Numbered from the stretch's first letter, positions 1-6,502 are shown. The stretch: DNA of 16,206 nucleotides from CAWBRT01 sp050015355 (GCA_050015355.1 JBEKBO010000105.1:1-16206), one strand, 5' to 3'. Made by a program: numbers and translations. Notes: generated by a model not told the origin, from the sequence alone.

Positions 1-100
1 TCCTATAATGATCATTGTTCGGCTCCTCTCTCCCGAGCGCTCTTGGTTGGTAGCCACCAAAGTTTACTCGGGTCTAGGAGCCGACTTTGTCATGGAATCA

Positions 101-146
101 ATTTCACTCATTGAGAATTGGCTCAACCGGGGTCAATAAGTGAAAT
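101..146. repeat. Inverted repeat upstream of the first gene
   Basis: The arms ATTTCACTCATTGA (101-114) and TCAATAAGTGAAAT (133-146) are reverse complements at 13 of 14 positions, with an 18-base spacer. The element ends 38 bases before the GTG start at 185, so it could be an operator or an RNA hairpin in the leader. A partial copy lies at about 1011-1048. Confidence 0.6.
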
Positions 147-184
147 GGCGATTTTTCGCCGGTTGATGTGATAACGTACGGCGG

Positions 185-985
185 GTGAGGGACCTCACGA
201 CTTTTCTCGTCGCGTTCTTGTGCCTAGGATTGCGGATGGGAGCGGCTCAGACGACGGGCGAACATCGGCAGGCCTATCTCGCTTTGATTTACCACGTTCG
301 GCCTGCGGACATGGAAAAGTTCGTTCAGTCGAACCGGCAATATTCCGCGGCGCTTGCATCCCACGGCGTATCTGGTTCTCTCCTGCGTTGGACCGCATAT
401 GCAGATGAGGACACCTTCACATTCCTGTGGCTGCACCCGATAGAACACCTCAACGATATCGAGGAACTGTCCAAGGCTGAGTCGCAACTGGACGTGCGGA
501 TCAGGGCCGAGGGGTGGAATGCGGGCAGCGATCTGCACTATGCCGTCGACCACACGCAGGAGTTCGTAATTCGAGATGAGCCTTCGCTTTCCCGGTTGCC
601 AGCGGACGCCGAGGCATGGACGCATCAAGACTGCGAATTTCAGCTGTACTACACGTCTGGTGGATATGGCGGGAGCGATTCAGAGGTCCGCGAACTTCGG
701 CGCAAGTACCTTAGTGCATTTCCCCAGAAGGCGAACCACCCTTACTACCGAATACTAAGGGTACTCATCGGGCTGGAGCGCCCCTTATGGGTGGTGCAGC
801 ACTGCGGCGCTTCGTGGCAGCAGATCAAAGATCAGCAATCCGAAGAAGCGAAACTGACTGGGGCCGCTGGCGCCAGCACAGAGCACACATTGCTGACATT
901 TGTTCGCAAGGCCGAGGTGTGGCGCTACCAGTTCGATGCAGACATGTCCTATCCGCTGACATCGAATCCGAAGGCAGTCCCATGA
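185..985 (+). CDS. Predicted secreted protein with two ferredoxin-like (ABM/NIPSNAP-like) halves
   Basis: This 266-residue protein is not recognised by name. The N-terminus has an arginine, a hydrophobic stretch (about residues 5-16) and a likely signal-peptidase site after GAA near residue 21, so export is likely. The rest looks like two alpha/beta halves. Each starts with a strand ending in Tyr (YLALIYHV near residue 32 and FQLYYT near 152) and later has a strand with aromatic residues (FTFLWLHP; LWVVQHCG). This pattern resembles dimeric alpha/beta-barrel proteins of the antibiotic-biosynthesis-monooxygenase type, but no catalytic residues can be assigned. The start is GTG at 185: the frame is closed by TGA at 164 and there is no strong Shine-Dalgarno sequence. 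It stands alone between two copies of a short repeat. The reading frame is convincing; the fold is a guess. Confidence 0.65.
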   Translation: MRDLTTFLVAFLCLGLRMGAAQTTGEHRQAYLALIYHVRPADMEKFVQSNRQYSAALASHGVSGSLLRWTAYADEDTFTFLWLHPIEHLNDIEELSKAESQLDVRIRAEGWNAGSDLHYAVDHTQEFVIRDEPSLSRLPADAEAWTHQDCEFQLYYTSGGYGGSDSEVRELRRKYLSAFPQKANHPYYRILRVLIGLERPLWVVQHCGASWQQIKDQQSEEAKLTGAAGASTEHTLLTFVRKAEVWRYQFDADMSYPLTSNPKAVP

Positions 986-1010
986 GATGTGGTTGCTATT
1001 GTTAACAGCA

Positions 1011-1048
1011 TTTGCACTTATTGAGAATTGGCCGGTCGGGTCAATGCG
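1011..1048. repeat. Second, degenerate copy of the 101-146 element
   Basis: ATTGAGAATTGGC occurs exactly at 110-122 and 1020-1032, and GGGTCAAT at 130-137 and 1038-1045, so the two copies lie 910 bases apart in the same orientation. The right arm of the palindrome is poorly kept in this copy. Each copy lies upstream of a plus-strand gene, which fits a shared regulatory element or a dispersed repeat. Confidence 0.5.
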
Positions 1049-1277
1049 TAATCGAGATTTATCACCAGTTGGGAAAGCATGGACTCGGCCCGGTGATGGA
1101 ATTCGACGATGGCGAATTTCGGTACACCCAGAACCGCAGCCTCATCACGGTTACAGAGTAATGCCCGAGATTTCCACAGGAGATTCAGCACCACGACGAA
1201 AATTTGTGCGTCCTGTCACAGACCTACTATGGGAAGTGAAGGTAAAAAGAATCCCAACGGCGCGAATGGTGTGCTGT

Positions 1278-1592
1278 ATGGTCGCCAAGTGTAGCAATCC
1301 GTCGTGTTCTGCAAAGTTCCTCTATCTCAAAGCGGGCAGACTCTTCTGCCTCGAAAATGACCCCGCGCTTCACTCGCCCGAATCCAACTTAGTGGAGTAC
1401 TTCTGGCTTTGCGATCGCTGCTCGTCCACGATGACCCTGCGTCCGGGGGAAGACGGAACGGTGGTAACGGTTCTGCTCCCAAAACCGACTCGCGGTGTCC
1501 AGGATGTCCCGGATGGTGTCGTTCTTACCCCGGCAGACGGAAAGAAAGGGTTATTGCTCCGTATAGTTCACTGTTCTTCGCCAGAGCACTGA
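1278..1592 (+). CDS. Small zinc-ribbon protein of unknown function
   Basis: The 104-residue product carries C5 and C10 near the start and the pair C45-x2-C48 in YFWLCDRC, a likely four-cysteine zinc site. Between them is a strand-rich segment (FLYLKAGRLF). Small proteins of this look seem common in acidobacteria; their role is not known to me. The frame is open back to 987, but residues before MVCCMVAKC are not protein-like (rich in Arg, Pro and His) and overlap the repeat at 1011-1048. I therefore prefer ATG 1278, or ATG 1266, over the far-upstream start. A GGGAAGTGAAGG stretch at 1231-1242 is too distant to be a clear ribosome site. The C-terminal 40 residues (PKPTRGVQDV onward) look disordered. 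Zinc binding is inferred from cysteine spacing only. Confidence 0.6.
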   Translation: MVAKCSNPSCSAKFLYLKAGRLFCLENDPALHSPESNLVEYFWLCDRCSSTMTLRPGEDGTVVTVLLPKPTRGVQDVPDGVVLTPADGKKGLLLRIVHCSSPEH

Positions 1593-1599
1593 GCTGACC

Positions 1600-1800
1600 G
1601 GTATTTTGTACCAAGTAGATTGTTAGTGTAGCGCGTCGTTTGAGGTTTGTCCGTAGTCGCCGCCGGGGGTGTGGGGATGTGGGAAATGCGGAGCGTTTTC
1701 CACATCTCCATGCCCCGGTTGCTTCGGCAAGATTGCTTCCGGTGCCGGAGGCCGATAGCCCAGCGACGAATGCGGCCGTACCGTGTTGTACAACCGAGGT
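1600..1800 (-). mobile_element. IS3-family insertion sequence, 3' remnant
   Basis: The minus strand encodes the hallmark C-terminus of an IS3-family OrfB transposase, LYNTVRPHSSLGYRPPAPEA, in the frame 1796 down to 1623, ending in TAA (1625-1623). The conserved family sequence stops abruptly at about 1796; the residues before it (FVPR) no longer match. No DDE catalytic region and no OrfA are present, and no clear terminal inverted repeat could be picked out. This is a dead fragment next to the toxin-antitoxin operon. Confidence 0.8.
1623..1796 (-). pseudogene. IS3-family transposase (OrfB), C-terminal fragment
   Basis: About 57 codons remain of a normally 270-300 residue integrase-type transposase. 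The Y-N-T-V-R-P-H-S-S-L-G-Y signature, which in the family follows the third acidic catalytic residue, is intact. It is followed by a Pro/His-rich tail. There is no start codon and no catalytic DDE triad, so it cannot be functional. It lies convergent with the zinc-ribbon gene and downstream of the antitoxin gene. Confidence 0.8.
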
Positions 1801-1856
1801 ACGAAACACCCATAAAACTGCCTTTCGAGAGGTAACGTATTCTGGCAACTATGACG

Positions 1857-2180
1857 TTAGCCGGCAGCGACCTCCTCTAATCGTGCCAGGGTGTCGGGAT
1901 ACCGGCGCACGAGAAGCACCAAAGCAGCTGCCTGGGGGTTCGGTTTCGCACGCCCCTGTTCCCACTTTTCCAAGGTTCTTTCGTTTATGCGCAGTTTGCG
2001 CGCAAATACCGCTCGTGAGCAACGGAGCCTCCTGCGAGTGTCCCTGATGAGCTTGGAATCCACCTTGGGAAGTGGAGCGACATCCACCTTGTAGCTGCGG
2101 AGTGTAAGCTTGCCCTCCCGGTAATTCTTCATCGCGCCTACGCCTTCCATCAACTCGCCAAAAATATCTCTCTTCGCCAT
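1857..2180 (-). CDS. higA: HigA-type antitoxin (XRE-family helix-turn-helix)
   Basis: This 107-residue protein has an N-terminal segment (MAKRDIFGELMEGV, REGKLTLRSY) typical of HigA2/NadS-like antitoxins. It is followed by a helix-turn-helix at about residues 54-80 (SRAVFARKLRINERTLEKWE) with the characteristic W-E-Q-G-R-x-K-P-N. In the family the N-terminal part blocks the toxin and the helix-turn-helix binds the operon operator. The start at 2180 is chosen because GGAGG sits 8 bases upstream and the codon overlaps the toxin stop as TGATG, a translational-coupling arrangement. A start at 2186 would leave only 2 bases of spacing. Toxin-first gene order matches higBA operons. The matching operator is at 2566-2609. 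Confidence 0.88.
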   Translation of the reverse strand: MAKRDIFGELMEGVGAMKNYREGKLTLRSYKVDVAPLPKVDSKLIRDTRRRLRCSRAVFARKLRINERTLEKWEQGRAKPNPQAAALVLLVRRYPDTLARLEEVAAG

Positions 2181-2554
2181 CACCATATCCTCCGTGATCG
2201 GCTAGGCCGGACGACTTGTCTACCCGCACGAGCTTTCAATTCGCCGTCGATCGCCGCTTTCAGCGCCTTCTTCTCTTTTGCCGTCAAGTCCGCTGCTTCG
2301 TCTTTGTCGTAGACACCCATCAGCCATATTTGATCGTCGGACCGAAAGTGGTAATAGATGATCCGCACTCCGCCTCTCCGACCCTTGCCGCGCCGCACAT
2401 CCGCCCAGCGCATCTTTCGAAAACCGGCGGTGCTAGGCATCAAATCCCCTGCTTCTGGATTCTCCGCAAGCTCTGCCTGTAATGCCTGATAGTCATCGTC
2501 GTTTAGATAGCTCGGCAAATAACGTGTGAATGCAGGCGCCTCAATGAACTCCAT
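2180..2554 (-). CDS. higB: HigB/RelE-type mRNA-interferase toxin
   Basis: The 124-residue protein matches the HigB2 branch of the RelE superfamily. It shows ALQAELAENPEAGDLMPSTA near residues 24-43, FRKMRW at 45-50, RGKGRRGGVRIIYY at 55-68 and the closing strand IWLMGVYDKDE at 76-86. These toxins cut mRNA on the ribosome, and the basic patch with R-I-I-Y-Y is the usual active-site strand. The C-terminal 20 residues (ARAGRQVVRPSRSRRIW) are an unusual basic tail and may be non-conserved. The ATG is preceded by AAGG five bases upstream, just inside the operator region. The gene appears intact, and its stop overlaps the antitoxin start. Confidence 0.88.
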   Translation of the reverse strand: MEFIEAPAFTRYLPSYLNDDDYQALQAELAENPEAGDLMPSTAGFRKMRWADVRRGKGRRGGVRIIYYHFRSDDQIWLMGVYDKDEAADLTAKEKKALKAAIDGELKARAGRQVVRPSRSRRIW

Positions 2555-2565
2555 ACACGCCTTGT

Positions 2566-2609
2566 ATACGCTATTGGCGTATGGTTGTTACGGTACGCCA
2601 TTAGCGTAT
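2566..2609. promoter_or_regulatory. Two-site palindromic operator of the toxin-antitoxin operon
   Basis: Site 1 is ATACGC-TATTG-GCGTAT (2566-2582). Site 2 is GTACGC-CATTA-GCGTAT (2593-2609). They are 27 bases apart, and each is followed by a near-identical GGTTGT/AGTTGT, so the 22-base units match at 19 positions. Position and symmetry fit HigA-dimer binding for autorepression. Confidence 0.75.
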
Positions 2610-2618
2610 AGTTGTCAA
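2590..2618 (-). promoter_or_regulatory. Candidate promoter of higBA
   Basis: The minus strand has a perfect TTGACA (-35, 2618-2613), a 17-base spacer and a weak TACCGT (-10, 2595-2590). The core overlaps operator site 2, as expected for repression by occlusion. On the plus strand TTGTTA (2585-2590), 16 bases and TATAGT (2607-2612) form a possible divergent promoter towards the first HNH gene. Confidence 0.5.
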
Positions 2619-2655
2619 GCTGGGCAGCGACAAATCGTGCGGTTACTGCCTGGAG

Positions 2656-2802
2656 ATGATCTGCGCCGATTTCCTAGCTGGGGCGAACTTGGATGGTGAA
2701 AATCCCGAGATCCTGTTGAACTCGGTCTCCCGCTACTACAGGTTCTTGCCCGGCGAACAGCAGCAGGCTTTTCTTGAAAACCTGCGGGAGAAGGCGTCCT
2801 GA
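2656..2802 (+). CDS. Small ORF or gene fragment coupled to HNH gene 1
   Basis: An unrecognised frame, open from 2605, ends with TGA at 2800-2802, two bases before the ATG of the first HNH gene. From ATG 2656 it gives 48 residues with protein-like composition (ADFLAGANLDGENPEILLNS, then RYYRFLPGEQQQAFLENL). Just upstream in the same frame is a C-G-Y-C pair, so the true protein may have begun earlier. No good start is visible: GGAG touches ATG 2656 directly, and only CTG 2620 lies further up. It may be the 3' end of a gene truncated by the arrival of the toxin-antitoxin operon, or a small gene translated together with the HNH gene. Confidence 0.4.
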   Translation: MICADFLAGANLDGENPEILLNSVSRYYRFLPGEQQQAFLENLREKAS

Positions 2803-2804
2803 GA

Positions 2805-3041
2805 ATGAGTCGCCCAAAAGCTGCTCTCTTGCCGCTGGATCCGGTGTCGTACGAGAGTCTGCGGCAGCTAATCCTGCGCCGCGATGGCTGGAGGTGTCAA
2901 TCGTGCGGCACGATGTCAAATCTCGAGGTGCACCACAAACAGTTTCGCAGCCACTCCGGCGACGATTCGGATGAAAACTTGATCACGCTGTGCACGGCGT
3001 GCCACGCCATTGCACATCACCACAGAAACAAAACTCATTAG
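2805..3041 (+). CDS. Small HNH endonuclease-like protein, copy 1
   Basis: The 78-residue protein is a compact HNH unit. R25-R-D-G-W-R-C31-x2-C34 and C63-x2-C66-H67 give two CxxC zinc knuckles. L-E-V-H43-H44 supplies the first catalytic His, N58 in ENLITLC the Asn, and the final His lies in C-H-A-I-A-H. In the family this beta-beta-alpha-metal fold nicks or cuts DNA. It is the minimal domain without a DNA-recognition module, so a partner or another role is possible. The start two bases after the stop of the 2656-2802 ORF suggests co-translation. A close paralog lies at 4464-4670. It is tail-to-tail with the ATPase gene at 3097-4257. Confidence 0.8.
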   Translation: MSRPKAALLPLDPVSYESLRQLILRRDGWRCQSCGTMSNLEVHHKQFRSHSGDDSDENLITLCTACHAIAHHHRNKTH

Positions 3042-3096
3042 TCGCGAGCGAGGCGTAAGGAGGCCCAATGCCATCAATTTCGCAGTTCAGAGTGGT

Positions 3097-4257
3097 CTAT
3101 CCCAGTTCCGTCACGGGCAAAGCGCGGAGCCCGTCAGCGAGTGGAAACCCGTTCGGCGTGCGACAGATGATAGCGCTGTTGGCAATCCGCGACTTGCCAA
3201 CCACATTACGCACGAAATCGAGATTCACGGCGTCGCCGGCGGCTGGCACTTCGGTCCACTTCGCTTCGAACAGTTCCAGGCGTCCACCGATGTCAACCAC
3301 AAAATCCACCTCACGCGTACGGTCACGCCAGAAAAACAGGCTACCTACGCGTCCTGCGAGCCGCTCGCGCTCGCGCAATTGGGCAAAGACAAATGTCTCC
3401 CAGATGGCACCTGCTCCCGGCGCTTGACGAAGAACTTCCTCGGAGCGGATGTTCAACAACGCACAAAGGAGGCCGGTATCCGCCAAGTAAAGTTTGGGAC
3501 TTTTCACGATGGACTTGGTGCGGTTCGAGAACCAGGGCTCAAGCAACACTATCTGTCCGGAAGCCTCCAGTGTGGACAGCCAGTTGTTCGCAGTAGATGG
3601 AGCGATGCCTACATCTCTCGCCAGATCAGCCTTATTCAACAAGTTCGCAGAACGGAGAGCACAAGCGCGCAGAAAGCGCTCGAAATCCCGCAGGCTACCC
3701 ACGTTGGCGAGTGACCGGACGTCGCGTTCCAGATAGGTAGCCAGATAAGAGTTGTAGAAAGCCATTACGTCGATGTTCGGGTTGGCATGTAGTTCCGGAA
3801 AACCACCCCGCACGATGGCAGATTCAAGTACGGTTTGCGGCAGTGCCGCGCGGATCTCCGCAAAGGACAGAGTTTCCAATTCAGCAATGTCGGCCCGTCC
3901 GGCCAGTGACTCGGAAACACTCTTCATTAGCGTGAATTTCTGAGAGCCGGTGAGCAGGAACTGTCCGTTGCGGGCCCGGCTAGCATCCACTGCGCCCTTG
4001 AGGTACCTGAATAAGCCAGGCGCATATTGCACCTCATCGATGATCACTGGCGACTGGTGGCGGAGGAGGAAGCTTTGCGGCTCTTTTTCGGCCTGTTCGG
4101 CTTCGGTTGGGAGGTCGAGCGATACGAACTCATGCTTCGGAAAGAGCCGTCGAAAGGTGGACGTCTTACCGGTCTGGCGGGCGCCGGTCAGCACTACGAC
4201 TGGACGGGTCCGTGCGGACCTTAGAAGGCGTGGCTCAATATCACGCTTTATCCACAT
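3097..4257 (-). CDS. AAA_14/DUF4143-family ATPase
   Basis: This 386-residue ATPase has Walker A G25-A-R-Q-T-G-K-T32, Walker B VIIDEVQ (71-77), a sensor-like LLTGSQ (101-106), the family motif Y-L-E-R-D-V (175-180) and a winged-helix-like segment (207-232). Its C-terminal DUF4143 part has E316-V-D-F-V-V-D and E331-A-K-W, spaced like the core of a PD-(D/E)XK nuclease fold. Such proteins are widespread in bacteria and archaea; their cellular role is unsettled. I start at ATG 4257 (MWIKRDIEP, the usual N-terminus). GTG 4296 would add 13 atypical residues. It lies on the opposite strand between the two HNH genes, overlaps neither, and appears intact. Confidence 0.85.
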   Translation of the reverse strand: MWIKRDIEPRLLRSARTRPVVVLTGARQTGKTSTFRRLFPKHEFVSLDLPTEAEQAEKEPQSFLLRHQSPVIIDEVQYAPGLFRYLKGAVDASRARNGQFLLTGSQKFTLMKSVSESLAGRADIAELETLSFAEIRAALPQTVLESAIVRGGFPELHANPNIDVMAFYNSYLATYLERDVRSLANVGSLRDFERFLRACALRSANLLNKADLARDVGIAPSTANNWLSTLEASGQIVLLEPWFSNRTKSIVKSPKLYLADTGLLCALLNIRSEEVLRQAPGAGAIWETFVFAQLRERERLAGRVGSLFFWRDRTREVDFVVDIGGRLELFEAKWTEVPAAGDAVNLDFVRNVVGKSRIANSAIICRTPNGFPLADGLRALPVTELG

Positions 4258-4341
4258 ATGCTCACTATGCGATACAAACGTATATTTTGCAAGCACTCAA
4301 TTGGCGTCGTTTGCCGGCATAGCCACGGATCGCAATTAGAT

Positions 4342-4457
4342 TAGAGCAAATCCATAGTTGCTGTAGCCGCCGGCAACTGCCGAGTTGCGCTCGGCATGGA
4401 CGGGCGAGGGCGCCCGTCCCCACACGAGCGGGATACAGCAACGCTGAATCCGCTCTA
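4342..4457. repeat. 116-bp palindromic (REP/MITE-like) element
   Basis: The outer arms pair as TAGAGC (4342-4347) with GCTCTA (4452-4457), and GTTGCTGTA (4357-4365) with TACAGCAAC (4434-4442). Inside are two perfect hairpins: TGCCGAG/CTCGGCA (4378-4384/4390-4396) and GACGGGC/GCCCGTC (4399-4405/4412-4418). The fold is a long stem carrying two side hairpins. No ORF lies inside. Its right end is six bases before the ATG of HNH gene 2, so it forms that gene's leader. Confidence 0.7.
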
Positions 4458-4463
4458 GAGGCT

Positions 4464-4670
4464 ATGCCTGTGATGGAGAAACACTCCTTCGCATACGACA
4501 AACTGCACCAGCAGATCCTGCGTCGCGATAACTGGAGGTGCGAATCGTGCGGCACGATGTCGAATCTTGAGGTGCACCACAGCGAATTCCGCAGCCATTC
4601 GGGAGCCGATTCAGAGGAGAACTTGATCACGCTGTGCACGGCCTGCCACGCTAGAGTACATCGCCGCTAA
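4464..4670 (+). CDS. Small HNH endonuclease-like protein, copy 2
   Basis: This 68-residue paralog of the 2805-3041 protein shares the core R-R-D-x-W-R-C-x-S-C-G-T-M-S-N-L-E-V-H-H and, nearly unchanged, E-N-L-I-T-L-C-T-A-C-H-A. Ligands are C26, C29, C58 and C61; candidate active-site residues are H38/H39, N53, H62 and H66. The N-terminus (MPVMEKHSFAYDKL) differs from copy 1, and copy 2 lacks the His-rich tail. The start may be 4464 (AGAGG only two bases upstream) or 4473 (MEKH). Its leader is the 116-bp palindromic element. Whether it cuts DNA alone is unknown. Confidence 0.8.
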   Translation: MPVMEKHSFAYDKLHQQILRRDNWRCESCGTMSNLEVHHSEFRSHSGADSEENLITLCTACHARVHRR

Positions 4671-4839
4671 GGCCACGAACGAATAGTGGCTGACACGGCA
4701 CCCGCGCAAGAGGCAGGGTCCACTGCAGTGAACCTGGCGGAAACAGTTCCACCCGCTTCTCGTTCTTTTTTGGTGCACAGCAGCAGGTGGAGATATTTGT
4801 GACGAAACCGGGAACGCGCAGCCGACGGGACCGGTGCGA

Positions 4840-5019
4840 AAGGTTTGCCCACAATACAAGAGACGGCCTTGATTGGCCCGCTTGTGCTCAACGCTTAGCA
4901 CGCACGTGCCATTCTTCTCGTGGCGGAACGGTCTTACGCTGTAGCTGAGCGGCACCCTAGGGAAGGGGCTGTTCACCTTTCCGCCCCACGACTCCGATCG
5001 GGTTGTGGGGCGTTTTTTT
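4840..5019 (+). ncRNA. Candidate structured small RNA ending in a terminator
   Basis: No convincing gene occupies 4671-5136, yet this stretch ends in an excellent intrinsic terminator and contains consecutive hairpins: GTGCT/AGCAC (4884-4888/4897-4901), GCCA/TGGC around 4908-4924, CGCT/AGCG around 4937-4951, and GGAAGG/CCTTTCC just before the terminator. A GGCGGAA near 4923 could pair with TTCCGCC overlapping the terminator's 5' arm, which would allow an antiterminator-like switch. The 5' end is unknown and the given start is approximate. No match to tmRNA, RNase P or SRP RNA was recognised. Confidence 0.35.
4982..5019 (+). terminator. Strong Rho-independent terminator
   Basis: CGCCCCAC (4982-4989) pairs perfectly with GTGGGGCG (5005-5012); the stem can extend inward through GACTC/GGGTT. 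Seven Ts follow (5013-5019). The nearest plus-strand gene ends 311 bases upstream, so it more likely ends an RNA gene than the HNH transcript. Confidence 0.85.
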
Positions 5020-5136
5020 GTTGATCCGCCTGCCACGATGCGCACGAACTCCAGGGGACACGATTCGATTCTCGCACGGGGAGGTTGAAACGGAGCCCCA
5101 TCGCAGGTCCCAACTACCTGGTCCACTGGCAGTCCC

Positions 5137-5382
5137 CTATGCCGCCTTTTTTACAGCGCTGGACAGCTCGTTTCCGGGCAAGGCGCGGGCTCGGAGTTCC
5201 GAGGCTATGCAAATCAAGAAGCACACTACACTGGCCTCCAACAGATTCCGCTGCGGTAGCCTCAGCGCCAAGAACAGCTTGGTTGCAATGTTAAGGTGAA
5301 CCAGTCCTCCACATACCAATGCGATCCAACCGACGTAGTAGGTAACCCTTCCAATCCACTGCAGACAAGTGCCGTGGCTCAT
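5137..5382 (-). CDS. Small integral membrane protein of unknown function
   Basis: The 81-residue protein starts at ATG 5382, which has a textbook AAGGAGGA seven bases upstream; this decides the start against the longer open frame reaching 5736. Two hydrophobic helices are visible: about residues 13-28 (TYYVGWIALVCGGLVH) and 45-60 (LLEASVVCFLICIAS). They are linked by a short segment (NIATKLFLALRLPQRN), with a basic C-terminal tail. This gives a hairpin-like two-helix inner-membrane protein. It follows the transferase pseudogene on the same strand with about 250 bases between, so it is probably separately expressed. I do not recognise a function. Confidence 0.72.
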   Translation of the reverse strand: MSHGTCLQWIGRVTYYVGWIALVCGGLVHLNIATKLFLALRLPQRNLLEASVVCFLICIASELRARALPGNELSSAVKKAA

Positions 5383-5629
5383 GGTCAAGTCCTCCTTGGA
5401 TGCACAGAGTAAGAAAACGTGGCCGCTTCGATTTCCAGGCCCGCCATGGACAAGACAACTCCATCTTACTCTCAGCGCGGGCAAGCTCAACGATTCATCG
5501 TGCCGCATGAGCGGATACCTGTTGCACGGCATGAATGATTCCGTTTTGCACAAAAGCCGGAAGGCGAACCATGCAGACAAAAAGCAGCGTGAAAACCAGC
5601 TTCGCGGTGGGGAGGGGCGCAGACGGAAA

Positions 5630-6242
5630 TTAGCACGTGCATGTCTGAGTATAGGTTTCCAGACGAGAAAAAGCGCCCTCCACGGCCACCGTCGCGCGGT
5701 AGCCATCGACGACACTGATGTCTGCCAGGAAACCACTGTTTGTGAGCTTCGGTGTTTCCTCGGATTCCTTCAAGCTCAGGATTGAGATCGGGGTGTGTGG
5801 TGACGGAAAAATCTGCCAGCGGAAAAGAAAGCCCGTCACCGGTGGCCTTCAGAATAGCTTCCTTGCGCGTCCAGCAAGCAAAGAAGCCCGGCACGCGGAG
5901 ATGGTCCGGCAACGCCTGAAGCCTGGCGCGTTTGCGAAGCGAGAAGAATCGCTCGGCCAGTGAGGCTGTGTCGATGTCGCCGCAGATTCTTTCGATGTCG
6001 ACGCCTCGCCGGTGCTCAGAGCCAACTGCAATCACCGCCATGTTCGCCGAGTGAGATACATTGAACTTCAGCACTCGTGGATTCTGCTCGGCTGCGAGCT
6101 GGGGCTTGCCGCCGGTCAGATACTCGAAACGAATCTCGGTCGCGGGAATTGCAAGGTAGCCGGCAAGCAGGCCCCGAAGTGCAGAACGACATCGGGTGGC
6201 AAAGCGCTGGAGCCGTTTTCTATTGTGCCGTTGGGCTGCCGG
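5630..6242 (-). pseudogene. 4'-phosphopantetheinyl transferase (Sfp type), frameshifted
   Basis: The minus strand encodes an Sfp-type enzyme, which transfers phosphopantetheine from CoA to carrier proteins. The order is A-L-R-G-L-L-A-G-Y-L, G-G-K-P-Q-L, F-N-V-S-H-S, then the metal-binding G-V-D-I-E-R, then W-T-R-K-E-A-I-L-K-A-T-G-x-G-L. All key motifs are present. Two faults break it. An extra base in the AAA run at 5730-5732 shifts the frame just before FLADISVVDGYRATVAVEG, the expected C-terminus, which ends at 5630. Upstream, an in-frame TGA (6245-6243) cuts off the N-terminal 50 or so residues, which are hard to trace beyond. It reads as a decaying gene; the single-base insertion alone could be a sequencing error, but the upstream stop argues against that. 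Confidence 0.8.
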
Positions 6243-6502
6243 TCATGCCCGGGAGACTTGACTGACCGGTACCGTCCGCGCTCCGAGCGCCTGCAGCCCC
6301 GCCCGGCAAGGGGGAGGTACCAGTTCCTTTCTTCTAGTGTAACAATCGAAGAGCACAACTATCTTTCCGCTCAATAACTTACAGGAACTCTTTTATTCTC
6401 GCCGACGGGGAGGAGGACTCGGCTCGGTTGAGCCCTCATTTCACTCCCGGGGAATGCTGCGGATAGTTGCATTTTCGTGCAACTGTTGCAAGAAGTGTCA
6501 TC
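6243..6502. other. Intergenic stretch upstream of the VPEG gene promoter
   Basis: The first part (to about 6370) probably covers the degraded N-terminal codons of the transferase. AGTTGCA (6465-6471) and TGCAACT (6478-6484) form a perfect 7-base inverted repeat with a 6-base spacer, ending 18 bases before a -35 box, so it is a possible activator or repressor site. Nothing else is clear. Confidence 0.45.

Noticed and set aside
987..1277. N-terminal extension of the zinc-ribbon gene
   Set aside because: The 97 extra residues are not protein-like, cross the repeat at 1011-1048, and lack a ribosome site at 987.
3010..3714. 234-residue plus-strand open frame
   Set aside because: It is antisense to the C-terminal half of the AAA_14/DUF4143 ATPase; no family features.
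4905..4960. tmRNA tag-like reading TAC GCT GTA GCT
   Set aside because: No stop follows the tag-like codons and no tRNA-like ends are present.
5040..5095. tRNA-like GATTCGATTCTCG
   Set aside because: The bases either side of the TTCGATT do not form a T-arm stem, and no acceptor or anticodon arms could be built.
4611..5126. 171-residue minus-strand open frame
   Set aside because: It is antisense to HNH gene 2 and the terminator region, with a low-complexity Ser/Arg/Cys-rich composition and no ribosome site. It is more likely a shadow of the structured RNA region.
5137..5736. 199-residue version of the small membrane protein
   Set aside because: The strong AAGGAGGA site fixes the start at 5382; upstream residues are antisense-like and overlap the transferase remnant.
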